A DNA stretch of 64,000 bases from JBCDJG01 sp038748065 (GTDB lineage: Bacteria; Pseudomonadota; Gammaproteobacteria; Pseudomonadales; Halieaceae): contig JBCDJG010000014.1 of the NCBI GenBank assembly GCA_038748065.1, positions 1 through 64,000 on the forward strand. Direction: 5' to 3'. Within the stretch, counting starts at the first letter, position 1. Each line of letters starts with the position of its first letter. The notes below the pieces were generated by a model, which saw only the letters and a list, made by a program, of their open reading frames with translations, searched no databases and was not told the DNA's origin. A program made the position numbers and the translations under genes. This document shows, piece by piece, positions 52,551 through 62,479 of this stretch.

Positions 52551-54507
52551 TGCCCTCCTGCGCACTGCTAACCCGCAGCCGCCGATACCGTCGGTCAGCG
52601 ACGGTGAGCAGACCCCCGATTCCCATCAGGATGGGCCCGAGCCAGATCCAGCGCACCATGGCCTTGTAGTGCAGGCGAATGGCCCACGCACCGCTGTCGC
52701 CGACGGGCTCACCCATGGCGACGAAGAGGTCGCGGAACAGGCCCGGATCGATCGCAGCCTCGGTCATAATCTGCCCGCTGGCGAGGTAGCGCCGCTTTTG
52801 CGGCGCCAGCTCGGCGATCAACTGCGCTCCATCGAAAACCTGAAAACGCGCCTCGTCCGCCACGTAGTTAGGCCCGCGCACCCCTTCAACTGCAAGCATA
52901 CGAAAGTCGTAGCCTGCTATGGACTTGCTGTCGCCAGGGGACATTTTAAGATCATGTTCGACGCTGTACTGGCTGGTGGCCACGACACCAATGACCGTTG
53001 CCGCAAAGCCCATATGAGCAAGCACCATTCCCCAGTAGCTTGGCGTCAGTCGCTTCAGGCCCTTGCCGACACTCGAGGCGTTGCGCAGGCGGTTCCAGAG
53101 ATCGCGGGCAAGCCCAGCCACCAGCCACAGCGCGAGCAGTAGCGCCAAGGCAACCCAAAGGTTGTAGGCCTGGTCGCTTATCAATGGCAGCGTGAAGGCA
53201 ACCAGCACCGTGACGAGTGCAGGCAGCAATAACTCTGCTCGCCAGCGAGTCGCACTATCTGACTTCCAGCGCGATATCGGGCCGATAGCCATAAAGGGCG
53301 TGAGCAGCGCCATAAGCGGGACGAACACCACATTGAAATAGGGTGGACCCACGGAATACTTGCCCTGACCCAGCGCGTCCATGAACAGGGGAAACAGCGT
53401 ACCGAAGAGCACGGTCAGCGTGGACACGGCGAACACAACGTTGTTGACCAGCAGCAGCGTCTCCCTGGACAGCCAATGAAAACTGACCCTCGAACTGACC
53501 GCGGGCGCTCGCAGCGCATAGAGGGTGAGCGAGCCGCCCACGACGATGGCCAGGAACACCAAAATGAATAGACCGCGGGCCGGATCGGTGGCAAAGGCGT
53601 GCACCGAGGTCAGTACGCCGGAGCGCACCAGGAAGGTACCCAGCAAGCTCAGGGAGAAGGTAAAAATAGCAAGAAGCACGGTCCAGCTCTTGAACAGTCC
53701 TCGCTTCTCTGTCACCGCCAGCGAGTGTATCAGCGCTGTACCAGCCAGCCAGGGCATAAACGACGCGTTCTCCACCGGGTCCCAGAACCACCATCCGCCC
53801 CAGCCCAGCTCGTAGTAGGCCCACCAGCTGCCGAGCATAATCCCCAGTGTCAAAAAGGCCCAGGCGACGTTGGTCCAGGGCCGGGACCACCTGGCCCAGT
53901 TGGCATCGAGGCGACCGCCAAGCAGCGCCGCGATCGCAAACGCAAAGGCCACCGAGAAACCGACATACCCCATGTAGAGCAGCGGCGGATGAATAATCAG
54001 GCCCGGGTCCTGCAGCAGCGGGTTCAGATCAGCGCCATCGGCTGGCGTACCCGGCAACAGGCGTTCAAAGGGGTTTGAAGTCAGCAGCGAGAAAGACAGA
54101 AAGCCTACCGAAACAAAACCCATGACCGCGAGCACCCGGGCGAGCAGGACTCTCGGCAGGCTGTTACTGAAGATCGCCACGGCGGCAGTCCATCCTGCCA
54201 GGATAAGCGCCCAGAGCAGCAAGGAGCCCTCGTGATTGCCCCATACCGCTGAAAATTTGTAAATATCAGGCAGCAAGCTGTTGCTGTTGTTGGCGACGAC
54301 CTTGACAGAAAAGTCATCCTGCAGGAAAGCCACGCACAGGCAGGCGAAGCTCACCGTGACGAACACCAGCAGCCCGATCGCCAGGGACGGTGCCAGGGCC
54401 ATCGCGCGTACATCGCCGCGCCACGCGCCCACTGCCGGCAGTACCGACAGCAGCAGTGCAAGGCATAGCGCTATGATCAGCGCGAAATGTCCAAACTCAG
54501 GTATCAC
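52528..54507 (-). CDS. ccmF: haem lyase subunit CcmF
   Basis: CcmF ligates haem from holo-CcmE to apocytochrome c. The 659-residue polytopic protein shows the haem-handling WWD segment GWGGWWFWDPVENASFMPWL and conserved histidines in loops such as WGNHEGS and IHPPLLYMGY. Length is normal. Translation seems to start at GTG, overlapping the ccmE end by 11 bases. Confidence 0.97.
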   Translation of the reverse strand: MIPEFGHFALIIALCLALLLSVLPAVGAWRGDVRAMALAPSLAIGLLVFVTVSFACLCVAFLQDDFSVKVVANNSNSLLPDIYKFSAVWGNHEGSLLLWALILAGWTAAVAIFSNSLPRVLLARVLAVMGFVSVGFLSFSLLTSNPFERLLPGTPADGADLNPLLQDPGLIIHPPLLYMGYVGFSVAFAFAIAALLGGRLDANWARWSRPWTNVAWAFLTLGIMLGSWWAYYELGWGGWWFWDPVENASFMPWLAGTALIHSLAVTEKRGLFKSWTVLLAIFTFSLSLLGTFLVRSGVLTSVHAFATDPARGLFILVFLAIVVGGSLTLYALRAPAVSSRVSFHWLSRETLLLVNNVVFAVSTLTVLFGTLFPLFMDALGQGKYSVGPPYFNVVFVPLMALLTPFMAIGPISRWKSDSATRWRAELLLPALVTVLVAFTLPLISDQAYNLWVALALLLALWLVAGLARDLWNRLRNASSVGKGLKRLTPSYWGMVLAHMGFAATVIGVVATSQYSVEHDLKMSPGDSKSIAGYDFRMLAVEGVRGPNYVADEARFQVFDGAQLIAELAPQKRRYLASGQIMTEAAIDPGLFRDLFVAMGEPVGDSGAWAIRLHYKAMVRWIWLGPILMGIGGLLTVADRRYRRLRVSSAQEGIAHGAKA

Positions 54508-54982
54508 CTTGTTGCGCCTCTTGGCTTCCTTCCTTGTCTATGCCCTGCGTTGCCTGCTGATGGGCCGACTGCATGGCTTCGGCGACCTCCGGGGGCATGT
54601 ACTCCTCATCGTGTTTTGCGAGCACCTCCGTGGCCTGGAAAACACCGTTTTCGTCCAGCTTGCCAGCGGCAACCGCGCCCTGCCCCTCTTCGAACATGTC
54701 CGGCAAGATGCCCTCATACACGACGGGTACGACGCCCACGTTGTCGGTGACCGCAAAGCGAATCTCCAAACTGTCGTCGCTGCGCTCTATACTCCCATCA
54801 ACGACCATGCCGCCCACTCGAATAGATTGCCCCACCGGTGCTTTGCCGGCCACCACATCCACCGGCGGATAAAAAAGGTTGATATTGCCGCGCAGTGCAT
54901 ACGTCACCAGGCCAACGGCGGCGCTGGAAAATACGACAACAAACAGGACAATAACGAGGCGCTGCCTCCGAACCGGGTGCAT
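54497..54982 (-). CDS. ccmE: haem chaperone CcmE
   Basis: CcmE carries haem covalently in the periplasm between CcmABCD and CcmF. The 161-residue protein has one N-terminal membrane helix (about 8-30), an OB-fold domain and the haem-binding motif LAKHDEEYMP (His124, Tyr128). The tail beyond residue 135 is Gln/Glu-rich and probably flexible. The stop of ccmD and the start of this gene overlap. Confidence 0.96.
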   Translation of the reverse strand: MHPVRRQRLVIVLFVVVFSSAAVGLVTYALRGNINLFYPPVDVVAGKAPVGQSIRVGGMVVDGSIERSDDSLEIRFAVTDNVGVVPVVYEGILPDMFEEGQGAVAAGKLDENGVFQATEVLAKHDEEYMPPEVAEAMQSAHQQATQGIDKEGSQEAQQGDT

Positions 54983-55173
54983 CAGCTCACCTCCGCTGCG
55001 CGCGATGCCTGCCGACGCAGCTCTCCGGCGATAGTTTTAAGCGCGGCCCGTTCTCGCCGGCGTGGTACGATCAGCAAGGCGGCAACAACGAGCACGGCAA
55101 CAATACAGACGCTCCATACAAAGACACCATGCCCTTCCATATGCAAGGCCGCTGACAGGCTGTCAAAGTACAT
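54982..55173 (-). CDS. ccmD: haem exporter subunit CcmD
   Basis: CcmD is a small single-helix protein that helps release holo-CcmE from CcmABC. The 63-residue protein has a short N-terminal segment with FDSLSAALHMEGHG, one helix (about 17-37) and a strongly basic cytoplasmic tail, which is the normal pattern. It is bracketed by ccmC and ccmE with one-base overlaps. Confidence 0.93.
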   Translation of the reverse strand: MYFDSLSAALHMEGHGVFVWSVCIVAVLVVAALLIVPRRRERAALKTIAGELRRQASRAAEVS

Positions 55174-55916
55174 CAGCGCTGCGCTCCTGAGGCCAATTCC
55201 TGAACCCAGCGTGTGCGACGACCACGCAGCAACAATTCGGCGCGAATATTCATGAGAACTGCGCAGGTGAAAAGCAGGTAAAACGCTGTCGTCGAAACCA
55301 TCAATGGCAGCAGCATACTCATATCAATGCTGGGTGTTTCCGTAAACTTGATCGTCGCCGGTTGATGCAAGCTGTACCACCAGTCAACCGACTTGTAGAT
55401 AATCGGGATGTTGACCATGCCAACCAGGCTGAGCACTGCGCATGCCTTACTGGCCGCCTCTTTGTTGTCAAAGGCCTCGTAGAGAGCCATGACACCCAGG
55501 TAGAGGAAGAGGAGGATAAGAACGGAAGTCACCCGTGCGTCCCAAACCCAGTAGGTGCCCCAGGTGGGCTTACCCCACAGGGCGCCGCTGAACAGCGCGA
55601 GAAAAGTTAGCGCCGCGCCCACCGGCGCGCAGGCCTTCATGGCAACATCGGCCATCTTCATCTTCCAGATGAGGCTGATAGCACCCGCCACCGCCATCAC
55701 GTAGTACCCTGCCATGGCAACAACGGCTGCGGGTACATGGATATAAATGATGCGATAGCTATTGCCCTGCTTGAAGTCTGGCGGCGCGTACAGCAAGCCC
55801 CACGCCAGCCCAACGATCAGGGTTACTAAAGCAGCTGGTACGAGCCAGCGCAGCAGAGAACCGGAGATCGCGTAGAGCCAGGGAGGCGAGCCGAGTTTGT
55901 GAAATAAGGACCACAT
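55173..55916 (-). CDS. ccmC: haem exporter permease CcmC
   Basis: CcmC handles haem for attachment to CcmE. The 247-residue protein has six predicted membrane helices and the WWD-type segment KPTWGTYWVWDARVTS, with conserved histidines in IYIHVPAA and SLHQPAT on either side. Length is normal. It is 48 bases after ccmB, the largest gap in the operon. Confidence 0.97.
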   Translation of the reverse strand: MWSLFHKLGSPPWLYAISGSLLRWLVPAALVTLIVGLAWGLLYAPPDFKQGNSYRIIYIHVPAAVVAMAGYYVMAVAGAISLIWKMKMADVAMKACAPVGAALTFLALFSGALWGKPTWGTYWVWDARVTSVLILLFLYLGVMALYEAFDNKEAASKACAVLSLVGMVNIPIIYKSVDWWYSLHQPATIKFTETPSIDMSMLLPLMVSTTAFYLLFTCAVLMNIRAELLLRGRRTRWVQELASGAQR

Positions 55917-55964
55917 AGCGGCGGCAATTATACTACTTGTCCCGGGCAGTTACAGGGCGTCATC

Positions 55965-56651
55965 TCAGGCATCCAAGCTGATTCGCAGGCCCGCGGCGAT
56001 GGCGAATGGCGCCAGCGCAATGGCCAGGCTGAGCATCGCTCCGATCACCGCTAACTGCGGCGCAACGGGCAAGCCCAGGGCCGCATTATCAACAGCGCTG
56101 CTCGCGAAAATCAGCACCGGCATGTAGAAGGGTAGAATAATGAGTGAGATCAGCATGCCGCCCCGTTTCAAGCCCACCGTGAGCGCTGCCCCTATGCAGC
56201 CGACGAGGCTCAAAACGCCCGTCCCCAGTAGCAGGCTCGTGCACAGCACGGGTACGGCATGCAGTGGCAGGCCGAGCATCAGGGCAAACAGCGGCGATGC
56301 CGCGGTGAGCAGCAGGCCCGTCACCAGCCAGTGCGCCCCGGTGTAGGACAGCACAGACAGGTATAGCGGGTGCGGAGACAGGAGCAGCTGTTCCAGGCTG
56401 CCGTCGTCATAGTCGGAACGGAACAGGCTCTCGGCGCTCAACAGGTTAGCGAGCAAGGCGATGATCCACAGTATGCCTGGCGCAAACTGCGCGAGCTGGT
56501 CTGGCGCGGGACCAAGGCCCAGGGGGAAAAGCGCAACGACCACGGCGAAGAAGAGCAGCGGGTTCGCAACCTCAACCGGTCGCCTCAGGGCCAGCACGAG
56601 CTGTCGGCGAAACAGCCGCCGACAGAAGGTCGCCGTGCCGAGCGCCTTCAT
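55965..56651 (-). CDS. ccmB: haem exporter permease CcmB
   Basis: CcmB is the membrane partner of the CcmA ATPase. The 228-residue protein has six hydrophobic helices, the N-terminal basic RRLFRRQLVLALRRP segment and the conserved RSDYDDGSLEQLLLSP loop. It overlaps ccmA by four bases. Confidence 0.96.
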   Translation of the reverse strand: MKALGTATFCRRLFRRQLVLALRRPVEVANPLLFFAVVVALFPLGLGPAPDQLAQFAPGILWIIALLANLLSAESLFRSDYDDGSLEQLLLSPHPLYLSVLSYTGAHWLVTGLLLTAASPLFALMLGLPLHAVPVLCTSLLLGTGVLSLVGCIGAALTVGLKRGGMLISLIILPFYMPVLIFASSAVDNAALGLPVAPQLAVIGAMLSLAIALAPFAIAAGLRISLDA

Positions 56652-57256
56652 GGCATCAGTCCTTTGCTAAGGCTGAACTTGATGACGCCGCTAGTTAAGC
56701 GCAGCGCCTGGTGCGACGTCATGACGATCGCACCACCCGCCGCGATGTGTTGCGCAAAGTGATCCTCCAGACGCGCCACACCCTGCCTGTCTATGGCGGT
56801 AAAGGGCTCGTCAAGTAGCCACAGCGACACGTCGATAGGCAAATACAGCCGGGCGAGGTTAACGCGACGATGCTGTCCAGCGGACAGGGTGTGCGCAGGC
56901 ACATCTTCATAGCCGTGAAGGCCCACCTGCTGCAGGGCCTGCTCAATAACTTCATCGCTACAGTCCGCCAGCCCATCAGAGTGCCAGGCGAGATTCTCCC
57001 GCGGTGTAAGCAAGCCTTTCACCGCGCTCTGATGACCGATAAACAGCAGTCGCTCAGGGCGCTCAACCGTGCCCTCAAAACCGTAGCGAGACAGGCCAGC
57101 CAGGATTCTCAGCAAGCTAGTCTTGCCGGCGCCGTTTTCGCCCTCGATCAGCACCAATCGGCCAGGCAAGGCGGAAAAATCGAGCCCGGTAAACAGCTCA
57201 CGGCCGCCGCGCTCAAGGCTCAGCCCGCGCGCCGACAGCAGCGGCGATTCGCTCAC
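56648..57256 (-). CDS. ccmA: haem exporter ATP-binding protein CcmA
   Basis: CcmA hydrolyses ATP to free haem-loaded CcmE from CcmC. The 202-residue protein has Walker A GENGAGKTS, the signature region LSAGQHRRVNLARL and Walker B LWLLDEPFTAID. The H-loop histidine follows in MTSHQAL. It overlaps the ttcA stop by one base, so the ccm genes probably share the ttcA promoter. Confidence 0.97.
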   Translation of the reverse strand: MSESPLLSARGLSLERGGRELFTGLDFSALPGRLVLIEGENGAGKTSLLRILAGLSRYGFEGTVERPERLLFIGHQSAVKGLLTPRENLAWHSDGLADCSDEVIEQALQQVGLHGYEDVPAHTLSAGQHRRVNLARLYLPIDVSLWLLDEPFTAIDRQGVARLEDHFAQHIAAGGAIVMTSHQALRLTSGVIKFSLSKGLMP

Positions 57257-58098
57257 TAGAGGTTGACTACCTGAATATCGGGCAGATGCAGATCGCGATC
57301 CTGGTCAATGGCAAGACCCGCGAAGTTAAACAAAGTGGTATCGCCCAGTTGCGACGGCGCAACATTGCAGATACTGCGGAAGATGGTCTCCGTGCGGCCG
57401 GGGTACTCCCGCTCCCACTGCGCGAGCATATTTTTAACCTGCACACGCTGCAGGTTCTCCTGCGATCCACACAGGTTGCAGGGGATGATGGGAAAGGCCT
57501 TGTACTCGGCAAAGGCCACGAGATCTTTCTCCCGGCAATAGGCCAGTGGTCTGATAACAATATTGCGGCCGTCGTCGCTGAGCAGCTTCGGCGGCATCGC
57601 CTTTAAGGTGCCATGAAAGAACATGTTGAGAAACAGCGTTTCGACGATGTCGTCCCGGTGGTGGCCCAGCGCAATTTTGGTGGCGCCGATCTCATTGGCA
57701 AAGCCGTATAGGTTGCCGCGCCTGAGTCGCGAGCACAGGCCGCAAGTCGTCTTACCCTCGGGAATCACGCTGCGAACGATGCTGTAGGTATCCTTCTCGA
57801 GCACGTAATACGGCACGCCCAGGGCATCGAGATAGGCAGGCAGCACATCCTCTGGGAAGCCTGGCTGCTTCTGATCGAGGTTGACGGCTATCAGCTCAAA
57901 GTCGATGGGCGCACTGCGCTGAAGTCCCATCAAAACCTCCAGCATGCCGTAGGAATCCTTGCCGCCAGAGAGGCATACCATAACCCGGTCACCTGCCTCG
58001 ATCATGTTGTAATCGGCAATGGCATTTCCGGCATTACGCCGCAGCCGCTTTTGCAGCTTGTTGAACTCAGTCTTTTCCTTACGCGACAGTACTCGCAC
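57256..58098 (-). CDS. ttcA: tRNA 2-thiocytidine synthetase TtcA
   Basis: TtcA thiolates cytidine 32 of certain tRNAs with an Fe-S cluster and ATP. The 280-residue protein has the PP-loop LSGGKDSYGM and the cysteine pair in TTCGLCSRLRRG, and a further cysteine in IPCNLCGSQ. Length is near normal. It is the first gene of the minus-strand ccm operon and divergent from mdh; the 226-base gap between them contains no other gene I can support. Confidence 0.95.
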   Translation of the reverse strand: MRVLSRKEKTEFNKLQKRLRRNAGNAIADYNMIEAGDRVMVCLSGGKDSYGMLEVLMGLQRSAPIDFELIAVNLDQKQPGFPEDVLPAYLDALGVPYYVLEKDTYSIVRSVIPEGKTTCGLCSRLRRGNLYGFANEIGATKIALGHHRDDIVETLFLNMFFHGTLKAMPPKLLSDDGRNIVIRPLAYCREKDLVAFAEYKAFPIIPCNLCGSQENLQRVQVKNMLAQWEREYPGRTETIFRSICNVAPSQLGDTTLFNFAGLAIDQDRDLHLPDIQVVNL

Positions 58099-58324
58099 GC
58101 TAGTAGCCGTTAGTGCTTGATTTGGCGGGCATTTTACGCAGGTGAATCGATGCGGTCCACTTTCAAGCAGGGAGTCGTGCCCGCGGTAAACCCGGGGCTC
58201 GTACCAACAGCACTGTGGCGACAGCAGGCAACATCCAAGGACCCTTACTCCCTTGTTTTTTCGGCGCTGAGCACTGACAATGTGCGCCGCGAAAATACCC
58301 CCCCGATGTTGAGGATCAAGTCGA

Positions 58325-59305
58325 ATGAAAGCTCCTGTCCGTGTGACTGTTACAGGCGCCGCCGGCCAGATTGGCTACGCGCTGTTATTCCGTATCGCCT
58401 CTGGCTCCATGCTGGGTGACGACCAGCCCGTCATTTTGCAGCTGCTGGATATCACACCTGCAATGGAAGCACTCGAGGGCGTCCGCATGGAGCTCGATGA
58501 CTGCGCCTTCCCCCTCCTGGCAAATATCGTCTGTACCGACGACCCCAATGTTGCGTTCAAGGACGCGGACTATGCACTGCTGGTCGGCGCACGACCGCGT
58601 GGCCCGGGCATGGAGCGTAAGGACCTGTTGGAAGCTAACGCAGCGATCTTCTCCGTGCAGGGTAAGGCAATCAATGATAATGCCAGCAAGTCAATCAAGG
58701 TGCTGGTGGTTGGCAACCCTGCCAACACCAATGCCCTCATCACTCAGCGCAACGCACCGAATATCGATCCGCGCAATTTCACCGCCATGACACGCCTCGA
58801 CCACAATCGTGCCATGACGCAGATTGCCCAGAAAACTGGCAAGACCGTCAATGACGTCAAGAATATGACGATCTGGGGCAACCACTCCGCGACCCAATAT
58901 CCGGACCTGTTCAACGCAAAGGTCGATGGTACAGCGGCCATAGAGCTGGTTGACCAGGCCTGGTATGAGAGTGAATTTATCCCGGTGGTCCAGCAGCGCG
59001 GCGCGGCCATTATTAAGGCCCGGGGAGCCTCCTCTGCAGCGTCAGCCGCCAACGCCGCTATTGACCACATGCGCTCATGGGCGCTCGGTACAGACGGCGA
59101 TGACTGGGTATCAATGGGCGTATACTCGGATGGTTCCTATGGCATCAGTGAAGGCCTCATCTATTCCTTCCCCTGTCGCTGCAGCGACGGTGACTGGGAG
59201 ATCGTCCAGGGCGTAGAGGTCGGCGAGTTCAGCCAGGCAAAAATGTCGGCGACGGAAACCGAGCTGAGCGAAGAGCGAGATGCGGTAGCCCACCTGCTGC
59301 CTTGA
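58325..59305 (+). CDS. mdh: malate dehydrogenase
   Basis: The enzyme interconverts malate and oxaloacetate with NAD. The 326-residue protein is of the lactate/malate dehydrogenase family, long type: VTGAAGQIGYALLFRIA binds NAD, ARPRGPGMERKDLL is the substrate arginine loop, and the catalytic histidine is in TIWGNHSATQYPD. This type differs from the shorter E. coli Mdh. GAGGA precedes the ATG. It completes TCA functions seen elsewhere in the window. Confidence 0.97.
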   Translation: MKAPVRVTVTGAAGQIGYALLFRIASGSMLGDDQPVILQLLDITPAMEALEGVRMELDDCAFPLLANIVCTDDPNVAFKDADYALLVGARPRGPGMERKDLLEANAAIFSVQGKAINDNASKSIKVLVVGNPANTNALITQRNAPNIDPRNFTAMTRLDHNRAMTQIAQKTGKTVNDVKNMTIWGNHSATQYPDLFNAKVDGTAAIELVDQAWYESEFIPVVQQRGAAIIKARGASSAASAANAAIDHMRSWALGTDGDDWVSMGVYSDGSYGISEGLIYSFPCRCSDGDWEIVQGVEVGEFSQAKMSATETELSEERDAVAHLLP

Positions 59306-59321
59306 AACACGCCATGACAGT

Positions 59322-59349
59322 GAGGGGCCAGCTTTTCAAGCGGCCTCTC
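59322..59349 (+). terminator. possible terminator after mdh
   Basis: GAGGGGCC and GGCCTCTC (59322-59329 and 59342-59349) can pair with one G-U wobble around a 12-base loop. Only a weak T-rich stretch (TCGTTTATT) follows, so termination may be partial. Confidence 0.4.
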
Positions 59350-59370
59350 CCTCGTTTATTCTGAACCGCT

Positions 59371-60015
59371 ATGACTGAAAACGCTCCCGGCAAAAGCTAC
59401 CATCACGGCAACCTGCGCGCTGAATTAATCGACACTGCCGTCACGCAGCTGAGCCGCGTGGGGGCGGACGCGCTCAGCCTGCGGGCTTTGGCGCGAGCCG
59501 TTGGCGTATCCCAGACCGCACCCTACCGCCACTTTGCCGACAAGAGCGACCTCTTGGCCGCGCTCGCCGTACGCGGCTATCACGATCTTCTGGCCGTCCT
59601 CATTGAGGCTGGAGAACGAGCCGGCGCTGATCCGCGACAGCGACTGATCGCTTTCGCACATGCCTATGTGGACTACGCCGCCGAACATCCGGAGTTGTTC
59701 AAGCTGATGTTTGGGCCTGTGGTGCAACCGGCGGAGCAATACCCGGAGCTGCGCGACGTCAGTCGGGAAACCCTGCTACTGGTACAAAAGATACTCCGAG
59801 ACGGTATGGACCAGGGCCTCTTTCGCAGCCAGGACATTGTCTATCTCGCTAACTCTGGCTGGGCGGGCATCCACGGGCTGGCCACGCTCAAGGTAGACTC
59901 TCCCGACCTTTTCGAAAAACACATCGACCTGCACCGCCAGGTCAGGGTCGGTGTAGAAACCTTCCTGGCCGGGCTGACGGTGGCAGCCTCTGAAGGGCTG
60001 TCAGAGCTCTCGTAG
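59371..60015 (+). CDS. TetR/AcrR family transcriptional regulator
   Basis: The 214-residue protein has an N-terminal TetR helix-turn-helix (about 10-58; LRALARAVGVSQTAPYRHFADK). The ligand-binding domain is of the WHG type, with GWAGIHGLATL near the C-terminus. Effector and targets are unknown; self-regulation and control of the convergent ABC system are guesses. Its 3' end overlaps the convergent permease gene by 15 bases. Upstream it is 65 bases from mdh. Confidence 0.87.
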   Translation: MTENAPGKSYHHGNLRAELIDTAVTQLSRVGADALSLRALARAVGVSQTAPYRHFADKSDLLAALAVRGYHDLLAVLIEAGERAGADPRQRLIAFAHAYVDYAAEHPELFKLMFGPVVQPAEQYPELRDVSRETLLLVQKILRDGMDQGLFRSQDIVYLANSGWAGIHGLATLKVDSPDLFEKHIDLHRQVRVGVETFLAGLTVAASEGLSELS

Positions 60016-62475
60016 TACTGCCAGCGGTGGGCTGGAAATCACCCGCCTGCAGCTAATAACACCGAGGGCGCCGATCAACACGGCGCCAAACGTCAGGCCG
60101 AAGGGCCATACCCAGGGCGACGGCGAGTAGCTCATGTCCATCGCCCAACGCTGCAGGATGTAGACAGAGAGTTCCGCGCCCACTACCGCAAGCAAGCCTG
60201 CGAAAAGACCCAGCGCGGCGAACTCTATGGCCAGGCCGCCCAGCAGCAAACCGCGGCGGGCGCCCAGCGCTCGCAGCACCGAGCTTTCATGCATTCGGCC
60301 GTCAACGCTGGCCTGTACGCCGGCGATCAGCACCAACGCTCCGGCCGACATAATGACAAACAGCACCAACTCTACGGCCGCCGACACCTGGCTGACAATG
60401 CCGCGCACCTGCTCCACAACCACATCCATTTCAACCACGGTGGCAGTCGGGAAGCTTCGGATAAAGTCATTCAGAAAGAGCTTGTCTTCCGGTGCGAGGT
60501 GGAAGCTGGTCATGAAAGTGGCAGGAAATTGGGCCAGTGCCTTGGGCGGGAAAATGGCAAAGAAATTGGGCTGCATCGATTGCCATTGCACCTCGCGGAT
60601 GCTGGCAACTGTGACCTCGAGTGACTCCGAGCCAATCAGCAAGCTCATCGTATCGCCGACCCTGGCTTCCAGCCGTTCAGCAAATTCACGTTCGAGGGAA
60701 ACCAGCGCCTCCTCTGTGCCCTCAGGCCACCACTGTCCAGCCACCAGCCGGTTATGCTCAGGCTTGACATCCGACCAGGTAAAATTGGCCTCACGCTGGC
60801 GCCGGCCTACGCTGTCGTCACTGGTCCTGATCAGGTCTTCGTTATTGATCGCCATGATGCGACCCCGAATCATGGGGTACAGCGCATCACTATTAACCTC
60901 ATTTTCCCGCAGCATCAGGTCGACAGCCTGCACCTCGGTCGGGGCAATGTTGATCACGAAATGGTTAGGCGTGTTTTCAGGTAGCTGAGTCTGCCAATCA
61001 TCGATTAGCGAGGTACGCACCAGGACCATCACCAGCAGTAGCATGATCGCCATACCGAAGATCACGACTTGCAGAGCGTTTTCAGTTCCGCGGCGTTGCA
61101 AGCCGGCCAGGGCCAGCCGCCAAATGCTTCCGGCACTCATGCCAACCAGGCGGCCACCTCGCAACAGGGTCATGGCCAGAACCAATCCCAGGCAGACCGT
61201 AATGGCCAATCCAGCGAGCACTGCGCTCGTCAGTACGATGTCGGAGCTGTACCAGAGCATGAGCAGAGCGACGGCGGACAGGCCCAGGGCATAGTCGCCA
61301 AGGCTGCGGCGCTCTTCTTCAGGCATATCACGGCGCAAGACGCGCAGCGGACTGGCGCCCCCCAGGCGGCGAAGAGGAGGCCATGCAAAACACAGCAGAC
61401 AGGTCAGAGCAGTGGCTGCACCGATCGCATAAGGCCGAATACCCGCCGGCCCGGGCTGCACCGGCAGTTGATCGCCAAACAGGTCAAAGAATAGCGCTTG
61501 AATCGCCCAACCCCCGAAGCAACCCAGCGCGGTACTGACAAGCCCCAGCAAGATCAGGCTGCGTCCGTACAGCCAATTGACGTTTACGGAGGTTGCCCCC
61601 AGGCTCTTCATAATCGCAACGAAGTCGCGATGTCGCTCACTGAAACGCCGCGCGGCCAATGCAATTGCTACGGCAGCGAGCACGACACCGAGGCTGCCAG
61701 CCAGCAATAGAAACGATTCAGACCGTTCAAGTGCATCGCTCAGGCCGGGTTGCCCGCCTTCGACGTCGAGCAGCCGCTCGCCCTGGATCAACTGGGGCTC
61801 AACCCACTCGCGATACTCGGCAAGTTCGTCGGGCTGCCCTGCGAACAGTAAGCGATACTCGACACGGCTGCCTGGCTGTACCACGTTGGTCGCTGGAATG
61901 TCATCGATATGCATCAGGACGCGGGGCCCGTAGCCAAAGAAGCTGGAGCCTTGATCAGGTTCGGTTCGTGCTGACGCGGCTACCCGCAAGCTGGCGTCGC
62001 CAATTTCTACGCGATCGCCGACCTCGACGTCCAGCAGCGGAAATAATCGAGAATCCAGCCACACCTCGCCGGGCAGGGGACCGCGTGCGGCGGGCAGCAC
62101 CTCGCCGAAGGGTTCCGCACTGTAAGTAAGCTGTCCGCGCAGCGGATAAGCATTACTGACCGCCTTCACCGAGGCGAGTCGCATGTGGTCTTCATCAGCG
62201 ATCACCATGGACGGAAACGTCATCAGTTGCGCCCACGCCAGGCCGCGATTGATGCCCTCGGGTAGGTAGGCCTCACTTGGCGTCCGCGCGCTGCGAACGA
62301 CCAGGTCTGCGGCCAGGAAACGATGACTTTCCTGCTCCAGTGCTGACTGGAGTCGTGTGGTGAAGGCGCTAATCCCGGAGACCACGGCCACGGCCAGGGT
62401 CAGGGCAGCCACTAAAATCCCAAGTTCCCCTCCGCGCCAGTCGCGCAACAGCATTCGGGTTGCAGTCACAGACAT
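60001..62475 (-). CDS. ybbP: ABC transporter permease, FtsX-like (YbbP type)
   Basis: The 824-residue protein has ten or so hydrophobic segments arranged as two FtsX-like blocks (about 255-480 and 700-820) with large periplasmic regions between. This matches E. coli YbbP, a partner of the YbbA ATPase. Such MacB/FtsX-type systems act as mechanotransmission machines or lipophilic-compound exporters; the cargo here is unknown. It starts four bases after ybbA ends. The YbbA-YbbP-TesA grouping is conserved in gammaproteobacteria. Confidence 0.9.
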   Translation of the reverse strand: MSVTATRMLLRDWRGGELGILVAALTLAVAVVSGISAFTTRLQSALEQESHRFLAADLVVRSARTPSEAYLPEGINRGLAWAQLMTFPSMVIADEDHMRLASVKAVSNAYPLRGQLTYSAEPFGEVLPAARGPLPGEVWLDSRLFPLLDVEVGDRVEIGDASLRVAASARTEPDQGSSFFGYGPRVLMHIDDIPATNVVQPGSRVEYRLLFAGQPDELAEYREWVEPQLIQGERLLDVEGGQPGLSDALERSESFLLLAGSLGVVLAAVAIALAARRFSERHRDFVAIMKSLGATSVNVNWLYGRSLILLGLVSTALGCFGGWAIQALFFDLFGDQLPVQPGPAGIRPYAIGAATALTCLLCFAWPPLRRLGGASPLRVLRRDMPEEERRSLGDYALGLSAVALLMLWYSSDIVLTSAVLAGLAITVCLGLVLAMTLLRGGRLVGMSAGSIWRLALAGLQRRGTENALQVVIFGMAIMLLLVMVLVRTSLIDDWQTQLPENTPNHFVINIAPTEVQAVDLMLRENEVNSDALYPMIRGRIMAINNEDLIRTSDDSVGRRQREANFTWSDVKPEHNRLVAGQWWPEGTEEALVSLEREFAERLEARVGDTMSLLIGSESLEVTVASIREVQWQSMQPNFFAIFPPKALAQFPATFMTSFHLAPEDKLFLNDFIRSFPTATVVEMDVVVEQVRGIVSQVSAAVELVLFVIMSAGALVLIAGVQASVDGRMHESSVLRALGARRGLLLGGLAIEFAALGLFAGLLAVVGAELSVYILQRWAMDMSYSPSPWVWPFGLTFGAVLIGALGVISCRRVISSPPLAVLREL

Positions 62476-62479
62476 CGAT

